DNA of 64,000 nucleotides from Sphingomicrobium sediminis (GTDB taxonomy: Bacteria > Pseudomonadota > Alphaproteobacteria > Sphingomonadales > Sphingomonadaceae), in the NCBI RefSeq assembly GCF_023805295.1, contig NZ_JAMSHT010000001.1, forward strand, positions 1,674,001-1,738,000, in the 5' to 3' direction. Within the stretch, counting starts at the first letter, position 1, and every line of letters starts with the position of its first letter. A program made the translations under genes and the position numbers. The notes under the pieces are model-generated. The model did not search any database and was not told where the DNA came from. It saw only the letters and a list, made by a program, of their open reading frames with translations. Of the stretch, positions 8,546-17,402 are shown piece after piece.

Positions 8546-11271
8546 ACCAGCCACTCCGCGCCCATTTCGTCGATGACCGCCGCGCCATTATCGACCGGCG
8601 CGCGCTCGATGATCGCCTGAATGGGCTCGCTTACGGAGACAAGGACCGCGATGCCGCGCTCGACATCCTGAGCGAAGCGCTCGAACAGGGGCGCGCCGAG
8701 ATCGCTCGGCGGCTCGAGGCCGAACCCTATCGCGGCCGCGTCCATGCGGCTGCCTACAGCTTCCTTACCGACCAGATCATCCGGCTCGCTCACGATTATG
8801 TGACCCAGCGACTCTTCCCCAATCCCAACCCCTCCTCGGGCGAACGCATTTCGCTGGTCGGCGTCGGCGGGACGGGGCGCGGCGAGATGGCGCCCTATAG
8901 CGATGTCGACCTGATGATGCTGGTACCCGAGCGGCGCAACGCCTGGAACGAGCAGGCGATCGAGGGACTGCTTTACCTGCTCTGGGACATGAAGCTGCAG
9001 GTCGGGCAGGCGGTGCGCACGCCCGACGAACTCATCCAGCTGGCAAGCGAGGATATGGCGATCCGCACCGCGACGCTCGAGAGCCGCTTCATCTGGGGCG
9101 ATGGCGAGCTGTTCGACGCGATGCGCGCGCGGTTCGACCGCGAAATCGTGTCAGGCAGTGCCCGCGAATTTGTCGCCGCCAAGCTCGCCGAGCGCGACGA
9201 GCGGCACGAGAAGATGGGCGATACGCGCTATCTCGTCGAACCCAACGTCAAGGACGGCAAGGGCGGCCTGCGCGACCTCCATACCCTCTACTGGATCGGC
9301 AAATATGTGCATGGCGTCTCGGCGCCCGCCGAGTTGATCGACAAGGGCCTGTTCAACCGCGCCGAATTCCGCCGCTTCGAGCGGGCCGAGCGCTTTCTAT
9401 GGTCGGTCCGCTGCCATCTCCATCTCGCTGCCGGACGCGCTGAGGATCGCCTCGGCTTCGACCACCAGCGCGAGATTGCCGAGGCGATGAATTATGCCGA
9501 CCGGCCGGGCAAGAGCGCGGTCGAACGCTTCATGCATTTCTACTTCCTCAACGCCAAGACGGTTGGCGATCTGACCGGCGTGTTCCTGGCACAGCTCGAT
9601 GCCCAATTGGCCGAGGCGGGCCGGCGCTTCGTCATGCCCGCCATGCTCCGCCGCGACAAATTGATCGACGGCTTCCCGCTCGATCGCGGACGGCTCTCGG
9701 TCAAGTCGGAGGAATGGCTGCGCGAAGATCCGGTCCGGCTGATCGAACTGTTCCGCGTCGCCCAGCGCGAAGGCCTCGAAGTGCATCCCGACGCGATGCG
9801 CGCCGCCGCCCGGGCCGCGCGCGCCGTCGACGAAGTGCGCGACGATCCGCGCGCCAATGCGCTGTTCCTCGACATCATGACCGGCCGCGAGCAGACCGAC
9901 ACCGTCTTGCGCTGGATGAACGAGGCGGGGGTCTTTGGGCGGTTCGTGCCCGACTTCGGCCGCGTCGTCGCACAGATGCAGTTCGACATGTATCATCACT
10001 ATACGGTCGACGAGCATACGATCCGCGCCATCGGCCTCACCGCCGCGATCGACCGCGGCGAGCTCACCGAAGACCATCCGCTAGCCAGTGCGCTGATCAA
10101 GCAAATCGCCTCGCGCCGCGCCCTTTATGTCGCCGTGCTGCTGCACGATATCGCCAAGGGTCGCGGCGGCGATCATAGCGAGCTGGGCGCCGAGATTGCC
10201 GAGGAAATGGGCCCTCGTTTCGGGCTGGATGCCGGCGAAACCGACCTCGTCGCCTGGCTGGTGCGCTATCACTTGTTGATGAGCGCCACCGCCTTCAAGC
10301 GCGACTTGGCCGACCCCACCACGCTCGACGATTTCGTCGCGCAGGTCAAAAGCCCCGAGCGCTTGAAGATGCTGTTGATCCTCACCGTCGTGGACATTCG
10401 CGCGGTGGGTCCGGGCACGTGGACCGACTGGAAACGCCGTCTCATCCGGACGCTCTACGAAGCGGCCGAAGAGCGGCTGCGCCTCGGACACAAGCAGCAT
10501 GGCCGCAACGACCTCATCGCCGAACGCAAGGCGGCACTTGCCGAAGCGCTCGACTGGCCGCGCGATGCGATGGCAGCGCACCACAAGCGCTTGCCCGACA
10601 GCTATTGGGTGGCCGAACCGCTCGGTTGGCAGAAGGCCAATGCCAAGCAGATTGCCGAGGCCGAGGCCAAAATGGGCAAGCGCGAGGTGTCGGTGAAGCT
10701 GACCACCGACAAGGATGCGGCAGCAACGCGCATCTCAATCTTCGCGCCCGACAGCCACGGCCTCTTCTATCGCCTGTGCGCAGGCCTCAGCAGCGCAGGC
10801 GCCAGCATCATCGATGCGCGCATTCACACGACCCGCGATGGCTGGGCGCTCGACAACTTGCTCGTCACCGACGCGCAGGATCGTCCCTATGCCGACAGCA
10901 GGCGCCGCAGCCGCCTGAAGGCCGCGGTGAAGGATGCGCTCGGCGCAGACCAGCTCCCCGCGCCGCCCGAGCTTGCCTCGCTCACGGCACGCGAGGAAGC
11001 TTTCGATGTCACCGGCGCGGTCATGGTCAGCCAGACAGCATCGACCCGCATGACCGTCATCGAGGTCAATGCCCGCGACCGCACCGGCCTGCTTGCCCGG
11101 CTGGCCCATGCCATCATGGAAGCCGGCGCAGTGGTCCATTCGGCCCATGTCGCCACCTATGGCGAGCGTGCAGTCGACACCTTCTACCTGACCGATGCCA
11201 GCGGTAGGAAGCTGAGCCATGAGACCGCGGACGCCCTGCGCGCCGCCTTGCTCGCCGCCGCCGAGGGCTGA
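8542..11271 (+). CDS. glnD: [Protein-PII] uridylyltransferase/uridylyl-removing enzyme
   Basis: GlnD senses glutamine and sets the uridylylation state of PII proteins, thereby controlling nitrogen assimilation. The 909-residue protein has the nucleotidyltransferase core (GVGGTGRGEMAPYSDVDLMM near residue 106), an HD domain (LLHDIAKGRGGDHSELG near 532) and two C-terminal ACT domains (about 735-810 and 840-905). These are the expected parts in the expected order. It starts with GTG overlapping the mutS stop by 4 bases. Translational coupling to mutS is therefore likely, a gene pair seen in many alphaproteobacteria. Confidence 0.96.
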   Translation: MNQPLRAHFVDDRRAIIDRRALDDRLNGLAYGDKDRDAALDILSEALEQGRAEIARRLEAEPYRGRVHAAAYSFLTDQIIRLAHDYVTQRLFPNPNPSSGERISLVGVGGTGRGEMAPYSDVDLMMLVPERRNAWNEQAIEGLLYLLWDMKLQVGQAVRTPDELIQLASEDMAIRTATLESRFIWGDGELFDAMRARFDREIVSGSAREFVAAKLAERDERHEKMGDTRYLVEPNVKDGKGGLRDLHTLYWIGKYVHGVSAPAELIDKGLFNRAEFRRFERAERFLWSVRCHLHLAAGRAEDRLGFDHQREIAEAMNYADRPGKSAVERFMHFYFLNAKTVGDLTGVFLAQLDAQLAEAGRRFVMPAMLRRDKLIDGFPLDRGRLSVKSEEWLREDPVRLIELFRVAQREGLEVHPDAMRAAARAARAVDEVRDDPRANALFLDIMTGREQTDTVLRWMNEAGVFGRFVPDFGRVVAQMQFDMYHHYTVDEHTIRAIGLTAAIDRGELTEDHPLASALIKQIASRRALYVAVLLHDIAKGRGGDHSELGAEIAEEMGPRFGLDAGETDLVAWLVRYHLLMSATAFKRDLADPTTLDDFVAQVKSPERLKMLLILTVVDIRAVGPGTWTDWKRRLIRTLYEAAEERLRLGHKQHGRNDLIAERKAALAEALDWPRDAMAAHHKRLPDSYWVAEPLGWQKANAKQIAEAEAKMGKREVSVKLTTDKDAAATRISIFAPDSHGLFYRLCAGLSSAGASIIDARIHTTRDGWALDNLLVTDAQDRPYADSRRRSRLKAAVKDALGADQLPAPPELASLTAREEAFDVTGAVMVSQTASTRMTVIEVNARDRTGLLARLAHAIMEAGAVVHSAHVATYGERAVDTFYLTDASGRKLSHETADALRAALLAAAEG

Positions 11272-11274
11272 CCC

Positions 11275-11314
11275 CTAAAAAGGAAAGGGGCCCCGCCATT
11301 GCTGGCGAGGCCCC
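11275..11314 (-). terminator. Rho-independent terminator of the TonB receptor gene
   Basis: A hairpin with arms GGGGCCTCGCC and GGCGGGGCCCC (one mismatch, 6-base loop) is followed on the minus strand by TTTCCTTTTTA. It lies 34 bases past the receptor stop codon. It also sits just after glnD, but the plus strand lacks a T-run, so it probably acts mainly on the minus-strand transcript. Confidence 0.75.
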
Positions 11315-11347
11315 ACCCCTGTTGAGCCATGTGGCCCTGCGCGTTGC

Positions 11348-14191
11348 TTAGAAGCGACCGCGCAGCGTCAGGCCGTAGGTCCGCGGTTCGCCGAGGAAGG
11401 CGCCGAACAGCTGGTTGGCGGTCGGGTAGAGACCTTCGTCGACACCGCGCGCGGTGTTGGTGACGAGGCCCGTGCCGAAGCCCTGCAGCGGCGCGTCGAA
11501 GGCGACCTGGATATATTCTTCGTTGGTGAAGTTCTGCGCCCACAGTTCGACCGCCCAGATATCATCCGGGCCGCGAATGCCGAGACGCGCATTGAACACC
11601 TGGAAGCTCGGCTGGAGCTTCTCGACGTCGAGGTCCGAACCGGTGTTGAGGCTGCTCATGTGGCGACCATCGACATAGACGAGGCCGGTCAGGCCGCTGT
11701 CACCGATGTCCGGCGTCCAGGCGATCGAGCCGGTCAGCGTCAGCTCGTTGGCGTTCGAGATGTAACGGTCGTTGAGCTGGAACAGCTGCGGCGACACGGC
11801 TTCACCGTCGGCACCGACGATCTCGCTGCGATAGCGGGTGTCGGCATAGGTGCCACCGAAGTTGATCTGCAGGTCACGCATCGGACGCGAGAAGATTTCC
11901 CACTCGACACCGGCCGAGCGGACACCGCCCTTGAGGTCGCCGACACAGTTGCCGGTCAGCGGGCTCGCATCGGCGTCGCCGTTGGGGACGTCGAGTTCCG
12001 AACAACCGTTGATGTTCTCGACTTCGAAGGCGAGGCCGTTGAACTGGTTGAGCTGGAAGCTTTCGAAGACCTGGTGGAAGGCCGCGACGTTGATGTCGAT
12101 ACCGTCACCGTCATACTTGAAGCCGACTTCGAAGGCGTCGTTGATTTCCGGCTCGAACTGCAAGACGGCGATCGAGCTGTTCGGCACGATCGCGCCATTG
12201 CCGTTGCTACGCAGCAGCGGGGTACGGTCGAGGTTGTAACCGCCCGCCTTGTAGCCGCGCGAGTAGCTGGCATAGGTCAGGAGGTCGTCGACCGGCTTGA
12301 AGCTGATCACACCGGTACCCGACAGCTGGCCGTTCGAGAAATCGTCGCTGGCGGTGAAGTTGCCACCCGGCGTCGAGGGAACGAGGCAGGGAAGCGTCTG
12401 GAGATCAGGCGCCGCAGCCGAGAAGAACGAGCAGAGCGCGTTATCGTCGTTGAGATCGACGTCGAGCGACTTCTTGTCCTGGGTGTAACGCAGGCCGATG
12501 GTGATATCGATCTGGTCCGTCACCTCGAAGATGTTGTGGGTGAAGATCGCCCAGTTGGTGCTCAGCTGGTCGTAACGGTCGTTGACGTTGATGTCGAAAT
12601 CGGCCGGCAGCATGCCCAGCGCAAGCGCGAGGTTGCTGTAACCCGAATCGTTGAACACGCCGGCGCCGAAGTCGGGGAACTGGCCCGACGGCCCGATGCC
12701 GAGGTCGATCGCACCGAGGCGCGCAAAGGCGCTCAAGGCTGCGATCTGCGACGCGATCGCGTTGGCGCCCGCAACATCCATGTTGCCAAGCGCGGTATTG
12801 AAGTTGTTGACGAGACCCGCACGCACCGCGCCCGAAACGAGCGGCTGGAAGCAGGTCGGGTTGCTCGGATCGATGATCGAGCTCGGGACCAGCGGGCTGG
12901 ACGCGAAGTTGAACGCGGTCAGGCAGTTGGCATATTTCGAGAAATCATCGCCGACGGTGAGGTTGTCGGTAAGCTCGAGCTTTTCGCTGGCGAAGAAGCC
13001 GCCGACCAGCCAGTCGAGACGGCCGTCCATCGCTTCACCCTGCAGGCGAAGTTCCTGCGTGAAGGTCTTGAAGGTCGTCGCCGCACCGCCATCGTCGTCG
13101 CGGAAAAGCAGGTCGAGATTGTTGAACGTGGCGTCTTGGCCGCGCACGAACTCGTTGAAGCGATAGGCGCTGATGCTGGTCAGCTCCACATCACCGAGAT
13201 CGTAGACGACTTCGGCCGACAGACCGTAATCCTCGACGTCCGAGCGGAAGCTCTGGCCCGGCGTGATCGACGTTTCGCGGACGAACGTGTCGTCGTTGAT
13301 GTCGGCGCCAAGGCCGCGCAGCAGCGCGGCAAAGGTCGAGGGCTGGGGCGAACCGTCATAATCCTGCGCCGGCAGGTAGGTCGCGCCGCAGCATTCCTCG
13401 TCACGGCTCGAATAGTCGCCGACGAGACGGACCGAGAGGTCGCTGTCAGGCTCCCAGAGGAGCTGGCCGCGGACGAGGAAACGATCACGGTCGTTGATGT
13501 CGCGACCCGACACGCGGTCGGTGAGGAAGCCGTCGCGCGAGAGATAGACGCCGTCGATGCGGCCGGCGACATTGTCGCTCAGCGGGCCGGTGACCGACAG
13601 TTCGCCGCGACGCATATTGTAGTTGCCGATCGTCGCCGAGGCGATGACTTCAGGCGTGAAGCGCGGCTGCGCCGTGATGATCGAGATGAGACCGGCCGAA
13701 GCGTTGCGACCGAACAGCGTGCCCTGCGGACCGCGAAGAACTTCGATGCGGTCGACCTGGCCAAGTTCGGTGAGGCCCGTACCGGTACGCGAGCGATAGA
13801 CGCCGTCGATGAAGACCGCGACCGAGCTTTCGAGGCCGGGGTTGTCACCGACCGTACCGATGCCGCGGATACGCGCGACGCCCGCGCCGGCTTCCGACGA
13901 GGTCGAGGAAACGAGGAGCGAGGGGCTGACCTGGGTCAGCTGGCGAATGTCGCTGGCGCCCGAATTGAGCAGCGACTCTGCGGTCACCGCGCTCACTGCG
14001 AGCGGCACGTCCGACAGAGCTTCGTTACGACGGGTCGCGGTGATGACGATCGCGCCCTCATCCTCGATGATATCGTCGTCCTGGTTCTCCTGGACCGGCT
14101 GCGCACCGTCGGCGGGCTGCGTGTCCTGAGCGAATGCGGGGGTCGCGAAGGCCATGATACCGGCCGACGCCATCAGAATGGATTTACGCAT
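11348..14191 (-). CDS. TonB-dependent outer-membrane receptor
   Basis: This 947-residue protein is a gated outer-membrane importer driven by TonB. It has a signal peptide (MRKSILMASAGIMAFATPAFA), a TonB-box/plug start (AIVITATRRNEALSDVPLAV), a plug with VLRGPQGTLFGRNASAGLI, and a beta-barrel that ends in LTLRGRF with the terminal Phe expected for BAM insertion. The substrate cannot be read from the sequence. Sphingomonads carry many such receptors for siderophores, sugars or aromatics. ATG 14191 was chosen because GAGAGGAAG lies 5-6 bases upstream and the signal peptide begins there; an in-frame start 14 codons upstream lacks both. No partner transporter is adjacent. Confidence 0.93.
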   Translation of the reverse strand: MRKSILMASAGIMAFATPAFAQDTQPADGAQPVQENQDDDIIEDEGAIVITATRRNEALSDVPLAVSAVTAESLLNSGASDIRQLTQVSPSLLVSSTSSEAGAGVARIRGIGTVGDNPGLESSVAVFIDGVYRSRTGTGLTELGQVDRIEVLRGPQGTLFGRNASAGLISIITAQPRFTPEVIASATIGNYNMRRGELSVTGPLSDNVAGRIDGVYLSRDGFLTDRVSGRDINDRDRFLVRGQLLWEPDSDLSVRLVGDYSSRDEECCGATYLPAQDYDGSPQPSTFAALLRGLGADINDDTFVRETSITPGQSFRSDVEDYGLSAEVVYDLGDVELTSISAYRFNEFVRGQDATFNNLDLLFRDDDGGAATTFKTFTQELRLQGEAMDGRLDWLVGGFFASEKLELTDNLTVGDDFSKYANCLTAFNFASSPLVPSSIIDPSNPTCFQPLVSGAVRAGLVNNFNTALGNMDVAGANAIASQIAALSAFARLGAIDLGIGPSGQFPDFGAGVFNDSGYSNLALALGMLPADFDINVNDRYDQLSTNWAIFTHNIFEVTDQIDITIGLRYTQDKKSLDVDLNDDNALCSFFSAAAPDLQTLPCLVPSTPGGNFTASDDFSNGQLSGTGVISFKPVDDLLTYASYSRGYKAGGYNLDRTPLLRSNGNGAIVPNSSIAVLQFEPEINDAFEVGFKYDGDGIDINVAAFHQVFESFQLNQFNGLAFEVENINGCSELDVPNGDADASPLTGNCVGDLKGGVRSAGVEWEIFSRPMRDLQINFGGTYADTRYRSEIVGADGEAVSPQLFQLNDRYISNANELTLTGSIAWTPDIGDSGLTGLVYVDGRHMSSLNTGSDLDVEKLQPSFQVFNARLGIRGPDDIWAVELWAQNFTNEEYIQVAFDAPLQGFGTGLVTNTARGVDEGLYPTANQLFGAFLGEPRTYGLTLRGRF

Positions 14192-14270
14192 GTCTGCTTC
14201 CTCTCCCAAAAACAGAAGGTGTGAATATGTCACCCGACTACGCTGACAGGTGCCTTATGGGAAGCAGACA
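14191..14270 (-). promoter_or_regulatory. Leader pairing that could mask the receptor ribosome-binding site
   Basis: In the transcript of the TonB receptor, UGUCUGCUUCC (complement of 14260-14270) is perfectly complementary over 11 bases to GGAAGCAGACA (complement of 14191-14201). The latter contains the Shine-Dalgarno sequence and the A of the start codon. The intervening loop is 58 bases. This geometry is that of a translation-repressing hairpin. The pairing is seen directly; its regulatory role is inference. Confidence 0.45.
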
Positions 14271-14309
14271 GTGCCGCCATTTCGCCGAATTACAAGAGGG
14301 CTGCGGCAC

Positions 14310-14364
14310 AAAAAACACATCATGCAGCGCAACATTTTGTGCTGCACTGCATGATAGGTTTTTT
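14310..14364 (-). terminator. Bidirectional terminator-like dyad downstream of infC
   Basis: Perfect 9-base arms ATCATGCAG (14319-14327) and CTGCATGAT (14347-14355) are flanked by six A residues (14310-14315) and six T residues (14359-14364), so a hairpin plus U-run forms on either strand. A competing inner hairpin exists, TGCAGCGCAA/TTGTGCTGCA with a 4-base loop (14323-14346), which shares part of the outer arm. The position between the infC stop and the receptor leader fits termination of infC. An operator role is also possible. Confidence 0.6.
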
Positions 14365-14427
14365 ACTTGTACTGAATTAAGTTAAGCGCCGACAAAAGCG
14401 GGCTTTTATTGACGTAGCGTCAAGTCG

Positions 14428-14973
14428 CTACTTTGGCGCGACCACCATGAGCATCTGGCGCCCTTCCATGCGGGGGCGCTGCTCGACCTTGGCGATCTCC
14501 GCCGTATCCTCTTCGACACGGTTGAGCACGGCCATGCCGAGCTCGTTATGCGCCATTTCGCGGCCGCGGAAGCGGATGGTGAGCTTCACCTTGTCGCCAT
14601 TCTCGATGAACTGGACGACCTTCTTCATCTTCACCTGATAGTCGTGGTCATCGATGTTCGGACGCATCTTGATCTCTTTGATCTCCTGCGTCTTCTGCGC
14701 CTTGCGCTTGGCGTTGGCCTTTTTCTGGGCCTCATATTTGTGGCGCCCGATGTCGAGAAACTTCGCGACGGGCGGATCGGCATTGGGAGAGATTTCAACG
14801 AGGTTGAGGCCAATGTCGTTGGCCTGCTCCATCGCTTCGCGCGTATACATAACGCCCAGATTTTCGCCATTTTCATCGATCACCCGCACTTTTTGTGCTT
14901 GGATGAAATTGTCATAGCGGGGGCCGGAAGGCGGCGGCGGCGACATCCCACGTCGCGAAAGGGGCGGTCGTAT
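14428..14973 (-). CDS. infC: Translation initiation factor IF-3, ATA start codon
   Basis: IF-3 (181 residues) binds the 30S subunit and proofreads initiation. The N-domain (PRYDNFIQAQKVRVIDENGENLG, here cited in part), a lysine-rich linker (KKANAKRKAQKTQ) and the C-domain (IKEIKMRPNIDDHDY to MLMVVAPK) are all present. A conventional ATG exists at 14946, but it has no ribosome-binding site. Nine codons upstream in the same frame is an ATA codon (14971-14973) preceded by AAAGGAGA with 7-base spacing, and it adds an RPPLSRRG stretch like other alphaproteobacterial IF-3 N-termini. Rare start codons on infC are a known autoregulatory device, because IF-3 discriminates against them. No rpmI or rplT follows. 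Confidence 0.93.
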   Translation of the reverse strand: MRPPLSRRGMSPPPPSGPRYDNFIQAQKVRVIDENGENLGVMYTREAMEQANDIGLNLVEISPNADPPVAKFLDIGRHKYEAQKKANAKRKAQKTQEIKEIKMRPNIDDHDYQVKMKKVVQFIENGDKVKLTIRFRGREMAHNELGMAVLNRVEEDTAEIAKVEQRPRMEGRQMLMVVAPK

Positions 14974-15093
14974 AGCGAATTCTCCTTTGAGTCGTTTCTC
15001 TTCGTGAGGCCGAAATAGGGAGTGTAGCCACGAAAATAAAGGGTGCGCGCGCCGAATGGCGCCGCGTGCCCGTTCATCGGAGCCCGTTTGCGA

Positions 15094-17292
15094 TCAGGCA
15101 GCCTGCAGGTCGTTGAGGAAGCGTTCGACGTCGCCGCGTACCGCATCGGCGAGCTTGGCAAGCTCCCCGCTGGAGGATTTGACCTGCGTCGCGGCGGCGA
15201 GAACCGAAGTCGCGCCTTCGTCGACACGCTTGGCACGCACCGCCACGTCATCGGCGATACCGGCAGCGCCCTCGACGCCATGGCTGAGCTGGCGCGTCGC
15301 CTCGGTCTGCTGGCGCACGGTCGATGCAATGGCGACGGCGGCCTGGCTGATGCGCTGGATCGCGGCATCGACATCGCCGAAGCCGGAGACCGAGCGATTG
15401 ATGGCATCGTCCATCTGCCCAACCGTCTTGCCAGCGCTGGCGGTGGCCTTCGCGGTCTGTTCGGACAGGTCCTTCACTTCGCCGGCGACAACCGCGAAAC
15501 CGCGACCGGCCTCACCGGCACGTGCCGCCTCGATGGTCGCGTTGAGCGCGAGCAGGCCGGTCTTCTTGGCGACATCGTCGATCATCCCGACCATGTTGCC
15601 GACATCCTTGGTCGCGCCCGAGAGCTTGCGCACTTCGCTCGCGGTCTGGGTCGAACGGTCGGCGGCATCGGTGGCCGATCCACGCTGCTCCTCGACCTGG
15701 GTGGCAATGTCGGCAATGGCAATGCGGATCTGGTCGGCCGCAGCCGCCGCTTCGCGCACATGGGTCGAGGCCGAGGCGGTTTCCGAGGCGACCGCCGACA
15801 ATTCGTTGGTCGTCTGGCCGAGCGATTCGAGCATGAGGTCGGCCGTGGCCGACAATTCGTCGGCGGCAGCGGCCAGCGTCGAGACGGTCTCGTGCATGCG
15901 GCGGGTGAAGGCATTGCCGGTGTCGGCAAGGTAACGGGCGCGCTGCTCGCGTTCCTCGACAAGGCGGCGGTCGGCTTCAAGGGCAGCTTCGCGAGCCTCG
16001 GCGTCGCGCTTTTCGGCTTCGATCTTCTCGCGCTCCATGCGCTCGCGCTCGGTGACCGCGCCGCGGAAACCTTCGAGCGTGCGAGCGATCTCCTTGAGCT
16101 CGAGTGCGCGGGCCTCGGTCGGCAGCTGCACGTCGAAATTGCCTTTTGCGATCCGGGCCATCGCGCCGTCGAGCTGGCGCATCGGACGCGACACTTCGTT
16201 CAAGACGACCCAGATAAGGCCCATCACCGCCAGCACCGCCAGGAACAGCAACAGCGACTGGATCCCGATCGACCAGGCCGACCGGCTGAGGCGCTGATTG
16301 ACCCAGGCGGCGGTCAGGCCTTGCGCCGCATCGGAAATACCGAGCAGCGCGTCGATCGCGTCGGTCGAGCTGTCGAACCAGACGTAGGCGCTCACCGGAT
16401 AAGGCGTGCCGGCATCGCTGGCGCCGTATACCTCGCCGCGCAGATTGTTATAGTCGACGAAGAAGCTCTGCCGCGCCGCGCCCATGGCGGCGTTGATCGC
16501 CCGATCGTTGGAGCGGCTGCCATTGATGGCACGCACCGAATCCCATGCGTTGAGCACCCGACCGCGATTTTCGATGATCAGCGAGCGCGTCGTCGGGTCG
16601 ATCTGCTGACCCGCGGCAATCGCGCCGCCGACCAGCGCGCGTTCGCGACCCGCATACTCCCCCATCTCCCAGGCAAAATGCTTGAGCAGGTTTAGGCTGG
16701 CCATGTCGTCATCGGCATTGACCTGGGCCGCCGAGGTGAAGCGCATTTCCTGCGCGGCCATGATGCGGCGCGTGGCGGCACCTAGAAATTCGTTGGCGAT
16801 CCCGGCGCGGCGTTCGGCGGCCGGAAGGCGGATCGCGCTCGAGGCCTCGCGGACCATGTCTTCATGTTCGGCAAGCGTCGTGCTGTACGTGTCGAACAAG
16901 GCGCGCTCGGTCGGCGTGTCGGGCGAGAAATGGTCGAGTGCGCGCTCCATCGCGGCATCGCCGGTGCGGCGCGCCTCGAGAATGCGATCGATCGTCTCGC
17001 TGGATGCCGGATTGGGGTCGCGCAGCGCGACATAAGTGAGGCCGCGCGATACCGCCCAGTGCTCGCCCGCCTCGATCACGTCCTGCGTGAAGCGTCCGGC
17101 CTCGCGCAGTTCGACGGCGTCGCTGCGATCGTTTAGCGAGCCTTTGAAACTCGACGCGGCAAGGCCAACGATGATCGCGGCCATAATCACGATGGTGATG
17201 ACGATGGCACGCGTCAGCGAGAATTGCCCGCGCGACACGCGGCTGATGGTCAGATGCGCCTGGCTGAAGGCAAGCTTGAACGGATTGGTCAC
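15094..17292 (-). CDS. Methyl-accepting chemotaxis protein
   Basis: This 732-residue transmembrane receptor should signal to a CheA kinase. A first membrane helix lies at about residues 28-48. A periplasmic helical sensor of about 290 residues follows; its [14 protein letters not shown] segment is reminiscent of NIT-type sensors, a tentative reading. A second helix is at about 345-365, then HAMP ([18 protein letters not shown]), a charged coiled coil, and the signalling tip ([20 protein letters not shown]). The start is GTG. It sits between thrS and infC, genes often adjacent in related genomes. No other chemotaxis gene is in the window, so it must work with components elsewhere. Confidence 0.93.
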   Translation of the reverse strand: MTNPFKLAFSQAHLTISRVSRGQFSLTRAIVITIVIMAAIIVGLAASSFKGSLNDRSDAVELREAGRFTQDVIEAGEHWAVSRGLTYVALRDPNPASSETIDRILEARRTGDAAMERALDHFSPDTPTERALFDTYSTTLAEHEDMVREASSAIRLPAAERRAGIANEFLGAATRRIMAAQEMRFTSAAQVNADDDMASLNLLKHFAWEMGEYAGRERALVGGAIAAGQQIDPTTRSLIIENRGRVLNAWDSVRAINGSRSNDRAINAAMGAARQSFFVDYNNLRGEVYGASDAGTPYPVSAYVWFDSSTDAIDALLGISDAAQGLTAAWVNQRLSRSAWSIGIQSLLLFLAVLAVMGLIWVVLNEVSRPMRQLDGAMARIAKGNFDVQLPTEARALELKEIARTLEGFRGAVTERERMEREKIEAEKRDAEAREAALEADRRLVEEREQRARYLADTGNAFTRRMHETVSTLAAAADELSATADLMLESLGQTTNELSAVASETASASTHVREAAAAADQIRIAIADIATQVEEQRGSATDAADRSTQTASEVRKLSGATKDVGNMVGMIDDVAKKTGLLALNATIEAARAGEAGRGFAVVAGEVKDLSEQTAKATASAGKTVGQMDDAINRSVSGFGDVDAAIQRISQAAVAIASTVRQQTEATRQLSHGVEGAAGIADDVAVRAKRVDEGATSVLAAATQVKSSSGELAKLADAVRGDVERFLNDLQAA

Positions 17293-17402
17293 CGCTTTGA
17301 AAACCCCGGATTACCCGCCGGATGCACAGATGCACCGGCCCTTGGGTTTCCCTCTACGGAATGAAGCGCAAAAGAAGGGTTAACGCGGCGGCAACCGAAG
17401 CG

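Noticed and set aside
11660..14224. 854-codon open frame on the plus strand opposite the TonB receptor gene
   Set aside because: The receptor has signal peptide, plug motifs, terminal Phe and its own terminator. The opposite frame is a composition artefact rich in Arg, Asp and Val with no domain.
17293..17402. Repeated GATGCAC bases between the chemoreceptor and thrS
   Set aside because: A two-copy 7-base direct repeat in a 110-base spacer is weak; no hairpin with a U-run or promoter pair is evident.
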